Shown: positions 19,311-29,800 of the stretch, piece by piece
How the letters are laid out: every line of letters begins with the position of its first letter
Position numbering within the stretch: the first letter of the stretch is position 1
Source of the DNA: Nitzschia sp. DOCU1
Lineage: Eukaryota; Bacillariophyta; Bacillariophyceae; Bacillariales; Bacillariaceae
Assembly: GCA_951394045.1 (NCBI GenBank)
Contig: OX595989.1
Coordinates: forward strand, 3,162,001-3,226,000
DNA: 64,000 nucleotides
Reading direction: 5' to 3'
Position numbers and translations under genes: made by a program
The notes under the pieces: generated by a model
Told to the model about the DNA's origin: nothing
Seen by the model: only the letters and a program-made list of their open reading frames with translations
Database searches by the model: none

Positions 19311-20096
19311 ATGATCGGGAAGAAATTTTCGTCCTTCAGCTTCTTCAGCGGGTTTGCCGTCGCGTGGACACAACCAAGTGCCGTGGCGGGGTTTCTCAGT
19401 CCCCGTGTCGTCACTGTGCCCATTACCTCGAGCACTAGAATCGAAGCATCCCGCCGTTCTTTTATTTGCCAGGGGATCCAGGTCGCAGTGGCCTCAGCGG
19501 CTGGGTTGGCAGCAGCACCCTTGCAGGGTTCTGCGGCATCACAAGCCCGCGTGGCCCAATACCCACCCCTCGAGTACCTCGAGCCCGTGTATGAATTGAA
19601 GTTGTCCGTTCAAGCACTCTCTCAGGCAGCAGGGGATACCTCAAAATATCCTATTCTCAAGCAACGCCTTGACAAGTTCTTTGGCGGTGGTATCGTATCG
19701 GAACGCAACTACTATGCTGGTCTGGGTCTGCAATATACAGGGAAGATCCAATATGATCCCAACGAGTTAAAGGAATTCATCCAGTTGGATAAGGAAAGTC
19801 GAATCTCGGCGATGGAGGATACTTTGAACAGCCTTAAGGATCTTTTGGATGAAATCAAGCAAGATTCGCCAAATCCGTCTCAGGTGCAGGCGTATGCCAA
19901 CCAAACCAAGACATCGCTGGAGCGATGGTTTGCTTTGGTTCCACCGAGTGATGTTGATAGTGTTGCAAAATTGTTCGTCACTGTGCGCAAGGCGGATGCC
20001 AATCGAAATGGAGCCCTAGAGCCGGACGAACTCGCCACCCTCCCCGAAGATATGCGAGCAATATGGAAACGACGAATCGAATACGTCGGTGGATAA
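19311..20096 (+). CDS. Thylakoid-lumen protein (PsbQ-like helical bundle) with C-terminal EF-hand
   Basis: 261 aa. The presequence has a signal peptide ending around AVAGF|L (residue 28) and then R48-R49 with a hydrophobic run to GSAASQA (about residue 79), a twin-arginine lumen signal. The mature part (about 180 aa) is predicted mostly helical (ELKLSVQALSQAA..., MEDTLNSLKDLLDEI). It resembles the four-helix lumenal PsbQ-like group, but I cannot assign it with certainty. The C-terminus has a full 12-residue EF-hand loop, D229-x-N231-x-N233-G-x-L236-x-x-x-E240, followed by a basic end. A calcium-binding loop in a lumenal protein suggests calcium control near photosystem II, which is inference. 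Confidence 0.72.
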   Translation: MIGKKFSSFSFFSGFAVAWTQPSAVAGFLSPRVVTVPITSSTRIEASRRSFICQGIQVAVASAAGLAAAPLQGSAASQARVAQYPPLEYLEPVYELKLSVQALSQAAGDTSKYPILKQRLDKFFGGGIVSERNYYAGLGLQYTGKIQYDPNELKEFIQLDKESRISAMEDTLNSLKDLLDEIKQDSPNPSQVQAYANQTKTSLERWFALVPPSDVDSVAKLFVTVRKADANRNGALEPDELATLPEDMRAIWKRRIEYVGG

Positions 20097-20709
20097 TAGA
20101 GGAGCCGAGTTGGAAAAAGGGGGTATCAACATCAAATCATATACGCAAACGGGATGCCCATCCCTAAAGGCGGAGCTCCCCGTTCAATCCTGCTTGGCAT
20201 GCAGGTAGCACAGTGAAGAGCTGTCCAAGAAGACGAGGACACCCAAGTCTGCTTCATTTAGAGTACTTATTAGCTATCCCAATCTCTCTATCATTTTTAT
20301 GTTGTCTATCTTGTCGGCACCATTGCCCGCAATGCATTTCCGAGAAAGTGAGTCTCGTCAGACTAGATCGAGCAAACTACCGACCGTAGGGAGCCGTCCC
20401 GCCACCGCGTGATTGAGATTCGATCCCGGGCAAGGTTGAACCGTGCGTATCAACCGAGTGGACTCGCTGGATTAGTTCGTCTTCCCTCACAGCGATATAT
20501 TTTATTAGACCTCTCTCCTCTTTCGTTTTTTGCCGTAGCACCACCATGACGATGACGCCAAACTCCACAAGAATTTCGGTCGTACGATAGGGTCGTTAAA
20601 GCCTCTGTGCACAGTATCTCGAGTAGCCCTCTCTCTCATGGCGGGTGCTACTAGATTGCCTCAGTAACCACGTCGGATCACCTTGCAGACTTGTGTGGCG
20701 TGAAGCAAA
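20097..20709. other. Intergenic
   Basis: Between two plus-strand genes. No supported gene, repeat or RNA seen. Confidence 0.4.
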
Positions 20710-22161
20710 ATGTGGAAGCAAGCCGACAACATGACGCATCGGCGTCCAATACCCGCCGGTTCGAGTTATGACGACGAAGAGACACCTCGACTGACGTTAC
20801 AGCAACAGGAACACCGACCCCCAGCAGCGACCACCAAAGCTGCAGTGCTGGAGCAAAGAAGACGACGGCGTCGACGACGACCAGATTCGTGGTCCAAGAC
20901 CTCCATCCTAATCTGCATTGGCCTGGCCGAAATGGGCATTTACTATTTGTATCGGTACGGATCGATGACTTGGGTGGACACCATCATTGCTGGACCCTTT
21001 GCCAATCTTCTTCTTCTTTCCACAAACGGGCAAAAGAAGGTGGTGATAGATCGCGAAACTATCGATATCGAGGCGACTCTAGCTAGAACATCCAAGGCTT
21101 TGGGATACTCGGACCATCACTTTGATCCACTCCACATTTCACCACGAGATGACTCGGCATTTTACAAATATTCATCCAAAGAAGAAATGGGTGTCAATTA
21201 TACTCTTGGAGTTCTCGAAAGTATGGGTGTCAATCGAACCGAGTTGGTGGAACGCGGCTTGCTGGACGAGATCCCTCCCTGGTGGCAAATTCTGGATAAC
21301 TACGGCAACGAACCTATTGTTTTGGGACTCGAGCGTTGCCAGATCTTTCGAGAACGTGTCCATCGTCGAATTGTGGCTCCTGCGGGTATCTTTTCGTCTG
21401 GCACCAATCTTTTACAACAATTAATGGTGGATAATTGCGTCCCTCCATTGAAAGGACAGCGACCACGGGGGTTCAATTTATTTCAAGTGCCGTGGGGCAA
21501 ACACAATCCAGCGTCCGCACGATTGCATCATATTGCTGTGCATTTAGAGTTTCAAAATCAATCTGCCGTGTTGCCAGTGGTCACGGTCCGCCATCCCTAC
21601 ACGTGGCTGTACGCACTATGTACTCACCCCTACTCGCTTCTATGGAAGCATCGACCCGAATATTGCGAACTATCTCTTTTTCTCAAGTTTCCCGTCACGG
21701 CGAACTTGGCATCTCTCAAGCATCACGCTACCACTAATGGGACGGCCAGTAGTACGGGCAATACTATTCGCGACGGTAACATGACGTATGATTCATTGAT
21801 TCATGTGTGGCGCGAATGGAATCTAGAATACTTTCAACAACAGGAATATCCAATGCTCATGGTTCGGTTTGAAGATTTGGTATTTCGCCCAAAGCAAGTG
21901 ATAGAGCAGGTTTGTCACTGTGTAGGAGGCCAGTTAGGATCGGAAGTGGACGAGAACGAGCCGTTTTGGTACTTGCAAGAAAGTGCCAATCTAGGACAGG
22001 GGCACGGGGAACATCGGAGTGATCTAGTGTCGGCGGTGATTCGATATGGGCGGCCATTGAGCATGTATCATCACATGTACTCAAAATTGGATTGGAGCAT
22101 CATTCATGAGGTACTTGGCAACGATGGAGGCTTGTCGGAGGCTCTGGGCTACAAACTGTAG
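20710..22161 (+). CDS. Sulfotransferase-like type II membrane protein
   Basis: 483 aa. A cytosolic N-terminus ends in an Arg cluster (about residues 50-58). A signal anchor follows at about 62-83 (ILICIGLAEMGIYYLYRY), and then a lumenal domain. The PAPS-binding elements of Golgi sulfotransferases are recognisable. The 5'-phosphosulfate loop is at about 221-240 (APAGIFSSGTNLLQQLM). The 3'-phosphate region is at about 290-302 (VVTVRHPYTWLYAL), with RHP in place of the usual RDP. A late segment MLMVRFEDLVFRP corresponds to the family's R-[FY]-E-D-L motif. Several N-glycosylation sequons are present. It probably moves sulfate from PAPS to a glycan or protein in the Golgi, in the same compartment as the neighbouring GT31-like enzymes. 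The acceptor is unknown. Confidence 0.75.
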   Translation: MWKQADNMTHRRPIPAGSSYDDEETPRLTLQQQEHRPPAATTKAAVLEQRRRRRRRRPDSWSKTSILICIGLAEMGIYYLYRYGSMTWVDTIIAGPFANLLLLSTNGQKKVVIDRETIDIEATLARTSKALGYSDHHFDPLHISPRDDSAFYKYSSKEEMGVNYTLGVLESMGVNRTELVERGLLDEIPPWWQILDNYGNEPIVLGLERCQIFRERVHRRIVAPAGIFSSGTNLLQQLMVDNCVPPLKGQRPRGFNLFQVPWGKHNPASARLHHIAVHLEFQNQSAVLPVVTVRHPYTWLYALCTHPYSLLWKHRPEYCELSLFLKFPVTANLASLKHHATTNGTASSTGNTIRDGNMTYDSLIHVWREWNLEYFQQQEYPMLMVRFEDLVFRPKQVIEQVCHCVGGQLGSEVDENEPFWYLQESANLGQGHGEHRSDLVSAVIRYGRPLSMYHHMYSKLDWSIIHEVLGNDGGLSEALGYKL

Positions 22162-22718
22162 TAGGGATCTCTCGATGGACGCCACTGATCATCGGAACGT
22201 AGCTTGTTACTCTAGCAAGGTAATGGTTATCAGATGCTTTCGCTAATACAGAGGGAGTACGATACTGGGAAGATATCATACTATGATACTGGAAGTGTGA
22301 CAACTCCTTGACAACTATTACCGGTATGACTTACCTGCATAGTCGATAATAGCGTCGAACCGGTATTCAAACATTAATTTTTATGCTGGTTCGGTTTGTC
22401 GCGGTGCTGATTGGGTGGCTGGATTCGAGATGGGGTGGTTCGGTTTGTGGTGGTGGCGGTTGTGTGGCTGGACTCGAGCTTGCTGCTGGGGACTGCATAC
22501 GGTTTGGAGGCATGCAATCAATCGAACACTGGGTACTATCAGACAGTTCGCCTCCTAATAGTACCCGGTACTCTAGAGTAGAACAAGTCCTAAGAATTAC
22601 CTTGGCTCGCAGATTCGGTGTGAACTACTATTGCTATGTTCATGGTTGTAGTAGCCTTTGGCGTACGAATATATCTTTGACGATGATATACAAGTGTAAA
22701 ACTTTAGTTCATCCTAAT
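22162..22718. other. Intergenic, between convergent genes
   Basis: Low-complexity GGTTCGG/GTGG-rich stretch at about 22385-22470, otherwise featureless. The plus-strand frame there has no domain. Confidence 0.35.
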
Positions 22719-23285
22719 CTAGTGCACCGAAAACTCTTCGGAAGAAGCGATGGTATCCAAATCGCCGCTCCTCTGTAGTGAAAGTAGTACATCCATCAGA
22801 GAAGAAGTTCCTCCACGATGAGCCAACTCCGAGTCTCTCAGGGTGCTATTTCGTAACCCAGACGGCGCCGCTACTGCCCCCCTTCGGTAGGCTCGCTGAT
22901 GCTCCATGCCACAACTGGTGTATTCGGTCTCACCCGATCGTCCACGGCGCACCGGGATATTCAAGCCTGAGCTTGCATTTCGACTGCAAGCTGATGGGCT
23001 GCCTTCACCGGAATTCCATCTGCAGAGTGACTTTCTTGAGGTGGCTGAAGCCGGCGATGGCGGTTGGCATGCAAATCTTTGTCTTTCCATGGCGTCGATA
23101 ACATCTGTTCGAGCTTTCGCGTTATCATCGACGATTACAAATTCGTTATGCTGTTGACTTCGAGAACCCTCCAGAAGATCTTTCATAAAGCTAGTCAGAG
23201 AGAGTTGACTACCTTGCTGGACAAGCAAAAGATGTCTTTGGTCCTTGGAGGCGGAGGTGCCTCGTCGACGGTTTGAGTTGCACAT
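22719..23285 (-). CDS. DNA-motif disordered protein, copy 2
   Basis: 188 aa from the ATG at 23285 (MCNSNRRRG). Residues 30-57 carry the family motif: LTSFMKDLLEG, spacer, then EFVIVDDNAK. This matches the genes at 7001, 34961 and 37443 in order and spacing. The remainder is Ser/Arg/Gly-rich without a predicted fold. It ends with a second short amphipathic helix (SLMDVLLSLQRSGDLDTI). It is the shortest of the four copies. There is no targeting signal. Function unknown; the shared N-terminus is the only clue. Confidence 0.68.
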   Translation of the reverse strand: MCNSNRRRGTSASKDQRHLLLVQQGSQLSLTSFMKDLLEGSRSQQHNEFVIVDDNAKARTDVIDAMERQRFACQPPSPASATSRKSLCRWNSGEGSPSACSRNASSGLNIPVRRGRSGETEYTSCGMEHQRAYRRGAVAAPSGLRNSTLRDSELAHRGGTSSLMDVLLSLQRSGDLDTIASSEEFSVH

Positions 23286-24198
23286 GGTGGGCAATGGTGA
23301 GCAATGGAGGTATCGTCGTAGTATTGTTTTTATGATGCCGATCCCTTCAAATCCTAAAGCCCCTTTGCGTTTTGTGGTTGGAGATGGATTTGGGTTGATC
23401 TCCGATCAACCATCAATGGACGAAACCCGAAGCATTCAGTTGCGTTCAACTGGTTCCTTGACATCTTTTAAGCCAGATAGCTTTGTCAATCAACCAAAAG
23501 CGTTCCTTTGACTTCATAGGCATTCATCACAACGCTTTTGGGTTTAAGTACGCTTTGCAAATAAAATATCTTTGAAGTCTCCCTCCATGGCGAACCGGCC
23601 CTTTTGTCTAGTTCCTGAAAGTGGAATGGACTGGCTCTCAAAGACTTCTTGGGCAATATCAATCAAGAACTTGATTGCCAATGTGTTCGTGGCAATTGAA
23701 AATTTTAACCAGGACTATTAATAAGTGCTTTGAAGGTTGAAGAAGAGTTCTTTTCTCATCTGTTCTATCTAGCTAGTCGCAAACGCATCATAATTATGGC
23801 AATCCATTAAACTGACGGTATTATTCGTATTGATATCTCTATGGGGCTTTTGCAGCTGTGTCGTTCTCATTTGTTTATTAGCACTTGGTTCTCTCCAGTC
23901 CGCATAGTCGTATCATAAAGTCGAATGAATCTAGAGTCGGTAGAGTCGAATCGGGAGTCGTCATTCATTCCCGTCCTCATCATTCCTCGTCGATGACGCA
24001 CGAGAGGCGAAATGAGGCTTTTGCAATTGAGTAGCCACTCTCAAGCGCAAAACGAAAGAATTTTGTCACGACGAGAACGAAAGTAAAGACAACAAACATT
24101 CAACTTCTGAGGAGTCACTCACTCTGTAGTCTATCTTTCCTGATTTTTCATACAACTATTATCTAGAAGAAGGGTCTACCCCAAGAAAGAGTGGATCA
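23286..24198. other. Divergent intergenic region, 0.9 kb
   Basis: Between the DNA-motif gene (minus) and the Rieske oxygenase (plus). It contains a short GAGTCG-rich patch (about 23932-23960: AGAGTCG twice, GGAGTCG once) of unknown meaning. No supported gene. Confidence 0.4.
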
Positions 24199-25680
24199 AT
24201 GACGAATCTTGTTCTAGTTTCAATATTTCTTCTTCTCGCACAGCAATGCGGGTTATCGTCGTCGTTGTCGGTGCCGGCGCCCTTGGTTGGAAACGGCGCA
24301 TCCCAATCCAGTCCATCATTGATGAACCCACGCTTGACCGCACCCTCCCTCAATCAGGAAAAGCTCGATGAGAAAAAATTTCCAAGAACTTGGGTCCCCA
24401 TGGCCTCTACCTATGAGCTGGACCCCGACCGGCCAACACCGTTGCAATTTCTCGGTCAAAAGTACGTGACATATCAAGACAATGACAAGAATTGGGTAGT
24501 ATTAGACGATTCCTGCCCGCATCGACTGGCGCCCTTGTCGGAAGGAAGAATTGATAGAGAGAAGAACGTTATTCAATGCTCCTATCACGGTTGGGAATTC
24601 GATTCGACAGGATCCTGCAAGCGCATTCCACAGGCCAGCGCCGAAGTTGAGCAAAAAGCGCTGTCGTCAAAGCGGTCTGTGATTTCTTCCTACCCAGTTC
24701 ACGTTGAAAACCAGGTATTATTTGTTTGGCCTTGGAAAGAGGATGTACTATCAATTGTGAACAAATCTTGGGCCTGGCCGGAAGGAATGATGAACCAGGT
24801 GAACCCTGTTGTGGCTACATTTACACGAGACTTGCCCTATGGATGGGAGTCACTGGTGGAAAATCTGATCGACCCTTCCCATGTCCCGTTTGCGCATCAC
24901 GGCCTGCAAGGAAAGCGCGCCGATGCCATCCCTATCAACATGACACTGCCACCGGGGAAGGGTGAAGAAGGATTCTCATTTGAGTGGGAAGACCGGACGA
25001 TGGGTTTGATGCGAGCAGGACAGGGTGCCTTCAGGGCGCCCTACATGGTCTGGTACGATGCGGACTTTGAAAGTGATCCGCCTCAGCGCTTTGAGCTTTC
25101 AGTCTTTTGTATACCAACAAAGCCAGGCTGGTCGCGAGCTATTATTTTGAATACAATGCCAACCAAGGCCGCCGAATCGTCGGGGAAGAAACCAAAGAAA
25201 AAGACTTCACTCTTGCGAAGAGTTTTCAAGTTATTTCCACCGTGGATGCTTCATATACTTAGCAATCGGTTTCTCGACTCAGATCTCGCTTTCCTGCACA
25301 TGCAAGAACGCGAGCTGGAACGGCGGAATGGCTTGGCGTACTACATGCCAGCACCTGCTGACAGATGCATAGCAGCCCTACGAAAATGGATCCCAATGTA
25401 CACTGATATCTCTGAACCACTTCCACCTCAAATGTCGCGTTCGGATATGTTCGATCGCTACCATCAACACGCCAGCCACTGCAAACACTGTCAAGCTGGC
25501 CAAAAGTCAATCAAAAAGTTGCGGCGACGAGCCTATGCTGCCCTGGCGGTCTCTGTGCTCAGTTTCAAGTTTCGGGTGGCAAAGGCGACGTTCCTTCTCA
25601 GCCTTGGGTTACTACGGATACTACAAAAACTCGAGAAGCAAATGAAGGTCGGCGAATTCAAGCACTACGAAAATCACTAG
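24199..25680 (+). CDS. Rieske non-heme iron oxygenase, PAO/TIC55/PTC52-like
   Basis: 493 aa. The N-terminus (MTNLVLVSIFLLLAQQCGLSSSLS) is a signal peptide, fitting plastid import through the endomembrane route, though no clear Phe cleavage site is seen. The Rieske [2Fe-2S] ligands are C106-P-H108 (CPHRLAPLSEG) and C127-S-Y-H130 (CSYHGWEF). The mononuclear iron site is N222-x2-D225-x2-H228-x4-H233 in ENLIDPSHVPFAHHG. C428-x-x-C431 (HCKHCQAG) near the end is typical of the plant pheophorbide a oxygenase/TIC55/PTC52 group. It is followed by one or two hydrophobic C-terminal segments that should anchor it to a plastid membrane. In plants these enzymes open or hydroxylate chlorophyll breakdown products. 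The exact substrate here is unknown. Confidence 0.88.
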   Translation: MTNLVLVSIFLLLAQQCGLSSSLSVPAPLVGNGASQSSPSLMNPRLTAPSLNQEKLDEKKFPRTWVPMASTYELDPDRPTPLQFLGQKYVTYQDNDKNWVVLDDSCPHRLAPLSEGRIDREKNVIQCSYHGWEFDSTGSCKRIPQASAEVEQKALSSKRSVISSYPVHVENQVLFVWPWKEDVLSIVNKSWAWPEGMMNQVNPVVATFTRDLPYGWESLVENLIDPSHVPFAHHGLQGKRADAIPINMTLPPGKGEEGFSFEWEDRTMGLMRAGQGAFRAPYMVWYDADFESDPPQRFELSVFCIPTKPGWSRAIILNTMPTKAAESSGKKPKKKTSLLRRVFKLFPPWMLHILSNRFLDSDLAFLHMQERELERRNGLAYYMPAPADRCIAALRKWIPMYTDISEPLPPQMSRSDMFDRYHQHASHCKHCQAGQKSIKKLRRRAYAALAVSVLSFKFRVAKATFLLSLGLLRILQKLEKQMKVGEFKHYENH

Positions 25681-26688
25681 CAGGGGTCGGATGAGCGCCC
25701 CTTGAAAATCTACTAGCTAGCTAGTAGTAGTACTTCTTACCCCGACTACGTTAAGAACATGACTTTCTACGTTGTCTTGGTGACTACCGGTATTACCCGG
25801 GGGGGGGTTATGAGAGACCTACAGTATGTTAGCTACCCAGTGCTTTGGGTTTTAGCACTGTCGGAAGCCTGTCCGTACTACCGATAGCGCCGTACCAGGT
25901 ACTATCGACAGCACGACAGACTGACTGATAGACCCGATCCGTTGAATGCTACCTACAAGCAAGCCCCGGGGGGGGCTTTGATCGCCAATTACGATTGCAA
26001 TAGATTATTGTCGACCAACAGAACCCAGGTTGCTACAAACACTTCATGCAACATTCTACATTCACGTTACGTATTTATATCACTGGGCTCAGAACTTGAC
26101 TACCGAACGAGAGTGCAAACACGAATAATGAGAAGATTTCGATTTTGTGTTTATGCCCAGGAACCAAAGGATTGCAAAGCCCATTCGGCAAGGCATTTTC
26201 TCCTCAACCAAGTAGTGCTCTTTCCTCGCGGTGGAAGTCGTGGGACGGAGGAATTTTCTGAATGCCCCTGGTTGCACGAATTTTAGGCTTAATAAGTAGT
26301 AGATGCGAGGTTGATTTTCTATTGCCCCCCCCCCCCCCCCCCCAATGCCTTTCTTGAAGTTCTCTTCCGCGGTTGACCAGATTCATTCCTCACTGCCTGC
26401 TCGCTGAAACGCCGCACCCCAAGCAAGATCGAAGAACCAGCATCGTCAGAGGAGTGTGGGCTCCGATGATTATCGGCCGATGAGCATGCTGATGGTACAA
26501 TAGAACAGTCAGCGGGAGTTCACGCAGTCAATGAATCGGCAGAACACACCTTCCTTATTTGTCTGAAGCCTGAGTGCAACTACGATACCAGATCAATCGA
26601 CACTGTGCCGACCTTTCGTCTCCGTGGTCGTTCATCTTGTGAAAGCTCGTGAGCATTACTGCACGGGAGAAGGAGGCGAAGAAGCAAA
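25681..26688. other. Intergenic, about 1 kb, with homopolymer tract
   Basis: Short strings such as CTAGCTAGCTAGTAGTAGTACT and paired GGTACTATCGACAG-type segments look like small inverted or tandem repeats. A 19-C run is annotated separately. No supported gene. Confidence 0.4.
26325..26343. repeat. Poly-C run of 19
   Basis: Uninterrupted run of 19 cytosines, about 345 bp upstream of the next gene's ATG. Its length may vary between cells or may be a sequencing artefact. Confidence 0.9.
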
Positions 26689-29109
26689 ATGATCGACATA
26701 TCAACCCGCACAGACGATTCTTCCAGCAGCATGATGGATGGTAATGGCATCGCTGGTCGACCCAGACCGAATCATCGAACGACTTCAATACCACGACGCC
26801 ACTCGTCATTACCGATCGAGGACCTTACGGCCTGCAACAACGTCAGTGTGCGATCCATCATTGATCAGCTGGGGAAAAAGTTGGATGTGGGAAAGTTTGG
26901 CAGCGCCAGCGGTAGAAAAACCAAGAGCCGCTCGTTTCAAACAGATACACTTGGGAAAATTGGGACTAATACAAAAATGAGTCCAAATTCAAGGTCGCGA
27001 TCCATGTTGATATCCCGATCTGATCATGCTGTCATTAGCGAACAGCTAGCTACCATTCAACAGCAGCGGCAATTCGTAGAGAGTTCCACATCTTCCGTGT
27101 CAGAAACGTCCCTGCGACAGCCGTTGAACTATGAAGCTGATACTTCAGGGCATAGTCCCGTGGGACAACGTAGGGATCCAGTTGCGGCATTATCACCAAA
27201 CAGCCTGGTCAGTCCCAGCAGCAGGAAAAGGTGGAGCTCTCGAAAGATCAACCCAGACGACTTGCCTCCCGCCTTTCGGGTCTCGTTAATAGAAAGCACG
27301 CTTCTCGGACAGCACAAGCCATCAGAAGCTGCAGAACGACGAGCAAGTACGCAACCTGGGAGACTTCCATTCGTAAAAGAGGAAAAGCGTCGGCCTGCCA
27401 AGCTTCATAGAGCATGGCCTCCCGTTGCGAGGAAGAAAGACCAGTCGTGGCTCTCTCAGTCGTATCTTTTGCTGGAATCGAGTCTGAGTGACTTGAGATC
27501 CCTTGCCAAAGTTAGAAGTCAAATCGGATCCTTTGAACCCATTGTTCCTCCAGGTGGCTCGTCGTCTCAGAATGGTAAAAGTTCTGCCCTTGGCGCTTCC
27601 ACTTCGTCCATTGTCTTGGAACTTGACCCCACTAAGCCACCACAAGATGAGGGATCGCCGTTAGAGCAAAAGGAACAAAACACAGAAGATGTACAGAATG
27701 ACAACAACAATGTACCGCTCGACGACTTTATTGATTCTGTACCCCAGGGGTTGGTATCAGCTCTCAAATCAGGCAAGTGCAAAGCCAGTTTAAGGATTCG
27801 ATGGAGAGGACCAGAGGTCTTTTTTATCGAAGCTCGGCGCCGCAAGTATTTCCAGCCCTTGTACTATGATGACCTTCTAGAAGACAGATTCAAGCAAGGA
27901 AGTGATCACGGCTTGAGTCCGCTTTGTAATGATCGTTTTGGGGCCCGCGTGTCGGACTCTTGCCCGTCACATCCAAGTAGACCCAGACGTGATGATTGGT
28001 CTGACTACGAGGATGAGGAGGACGAAGAACAGAACACGTGGGACGAGGGACAAAAAAGTTCCCATCACAAGAGCGACCGTGATGGTTCACCGACCACGGA
28101 CGACGAGCTGCTTCCATCGGATGCTCCGGCAATTTGGATTACAGTTTATGATAACGAAGATGGAGAGACTGCTGGTCTTCATTGGAGAGTAAAGCGAGTG
28201 TGGGACGACAGTATTCTTGACAGCAGGGAGAAGGAAAGAATTATTCCGGATGAGGATCTATTGAATACTGTCAAGAATCTTTCCGGGCTGCCTGCCATTC
28301 CTGCCGTAAATTTGCTCGATGACGACGCAGACAATGAGAAGAATGACGGCAATGACGACGATAACATCTCGTTGTCGAATTGGAGTACCAAGAAATTCTA
28401 CGATATAAACGGTGAGATCGTGGATGAGCTGCAAAGCTTGGAGCGCTCCCTAGACGAAGGTGGAATGCTGGATGCCATTGTTGCTCTCGCGAAAGAGTCG
28501 CGCAGAAAAATCGGAATCTCAATTCCCCCACCACCGCCCATGGAATCACCTCTTCAAGACAAGTGGAAGGCCACCACGGTGGACGACAACGTCGATGTTC
28601 CAGTGTCTAGAGCCATCATGCCTGCTAAGGAACTACGACGTGATGGAAGTATTAGTGTGATAGAATCTGGGTTTGACGAAAGCCTCTCCGTCTTTGAGGT
28701 GGATGACCCTCCATCTCTTCTCCCTGCCCCGTCACAGGCAGAAATGTACAAAGAAACACTTTTGTCGTCCACTATGGCGGTCGACTATAGGCAGCAAAAT
28801 GCATCGGCTTCCTCCGTTCTTGCAATTGTGGCAAGCGAGAGCATCGATAACTCGCACTCGTCCTCACTTGCGCTGGATGCTTCGACAATCGTGACTGAGG
28901 ACATTGCTCACAAGAAGATCAGCAATGATTGTGACGCTGCTCGTGTACCTCCACCACTCGAGGAAAAGAACTTGCTTGAGGACAAGAAAGAAGAAAGAGA
29001 AGACCCGACCACCAAGAAGTCTAAGAAGAAAAAGAAAGAAAAGCGCCATGGATCGATTATGGACTTGTTCGCGCCTCCGCCTGTAACAATGTTCCATGGC
29101 TCCTCTTAG
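26689..29109 (+). CDS. Large disordered protein, WRV[KR]RVW family, member 1
   Basis: 806 aa, paralogue of the gene at 31714-34341. Five conserved islands occur in the same order in both: SRKINPDDLPPAFR (about residue 185), LRIRWRGPEVFFIEARRR (about 368), DDLLEDRF (about 393), WRVKRVWDDS (about 498), and KKFYDINGEIVDE with an Asp/Gly-rich follow-up (about 568). The end is a Lys-rich stretch closing with IMDLFAPPPVTMF. Between islands it is acidic or Ser-rich and probably unstructured. There is no signal or membrane segment. The aromatic/basic islands may form a small split domain. No known family fits. The Lys-rich tail plus DL..PPPV end looks like a short binding motif. Confidence 0.78.
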   Translation: MIDISTRTDDSSSSMMDGNGIAGRPRPNHRTTSIPRRHSSLPIEDLTACNNVSVRSIIDQLGKKLDVGKFGSASGRKTKSRSFQTDTLGKIGTNTKMSPNSRSRSMLISRSDHAVISEQLATIQQQRQFVESSTSSVSETSLRQPLNYEADTSGHSPVGQRRDPVAALSPNSLVSPSSRKRWSSRKINPDDLPPAFRVSLIESTLLGQHKPSEAAERRASTQPGRLPFVKEEKRRPAKLHRAWPPVARKKDQSWLSQSYLLLESSLSDLRSLAKVRSQIGSFEPIVPPGGSSSQNGKSSALGASTSSIVLELDPTKPPQDEGSPLEQKEQNTEDVQNDNNNVPLDDFIDSVPQGLVSALKSGKCKASLRIRWRGPEVFFIEARRRKYFQPLYYDDLLEDRFKQGSDHGLSPLCNDRFGARVSDSCPSHPSRPRRDDWSDYEDEEDEEQNTWDEGQKSSHHKSDRDGSPTTDDELLPSDAPAIWITVYDNEDGETAGLHWRVKRVWDDSILDSREKERIIPDEDLLNTVKNLSGLPAIPAVNLLDDDADNEKNDGNDDDNISLSNWSTKKFYDINGEIVDELQSLERSLDEGGMLDAIVALAKESRRKIGISIPPPPPMESPLQDKWKATTVDDNVDVPVSRAIMPAKELRRDGSISVIESGFDESLSVFEVDDPPSLLPAPSQAEMYKETLLSSTMAVDYRQQNASASSVLAIVASESIDNSHSSSLALDASTIVTEDIAHKKISNDCDAARVPPPLEEKNLLEDKKEEREDPTTKKSKKKKKEKRHGSIMDLFAPPPVTMFHGSS

Positions 29110-29800
29110 TTGATACGGCTTACCTTGCTTGTTGTGGTAGACACAACGCGTGAAAGCGGCCAACGCGACTACGCGTAGTGAAGGTTGGCCGTCGTCTCTT
29201 TGGTTCAAGGAAATTGGCAATGAAGAACGAGAAACAGTTGGTGCACTACTAGGAAAAGACAATTTTGTGTAAGCAATCTTTCGATAGTAATCCTTGCACC
29301 CCAATGTCATAAATCCTGCCTGCAATCATGTATGTTGTCTCCATCCAAGACCACATCGTCTATAACATCATGGCTGAACGAACGATCGTGCTGATGTACC
29401 AGGCACGACTACGATACATGATATTAACACAAAACCAAGTACTTTGTAGACTCTATATTTCGTAGAAAATACGTTTCACAGTCTCCTAGAGGACACCACT
29501 CGGCAGCTCACGTCCGTTGGGTCGATCGACTGGCTGCTGCTGTATTTTACTGAAAGTCGTGCTGACGGTACGGATGTTTCGGCTTGCTGCTGCTGCTGCT
29601 CCATCATACCGAACGACACATTGACTCCAGCCACGACTTTGTTATTCTTCTCCCCGCCAAGAAATGCGTACGCCCTCCTCGCATTGCCTAGCCTAACAGC
29701 AGCCGGGGTGATGCAGGAGGCACGGCAGAGGCGCCGAATGCTTCATCGTCGTATTTCATGCTGGAACTTGCAAAAACGAGCGATGAAGATCTACCTACTA
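29110..29800. other. Intergenic, between convergent genes
   Basis: Contains a short (GCT) repeat at about 29585-29600. No gene supported. Confidence 0.4.
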
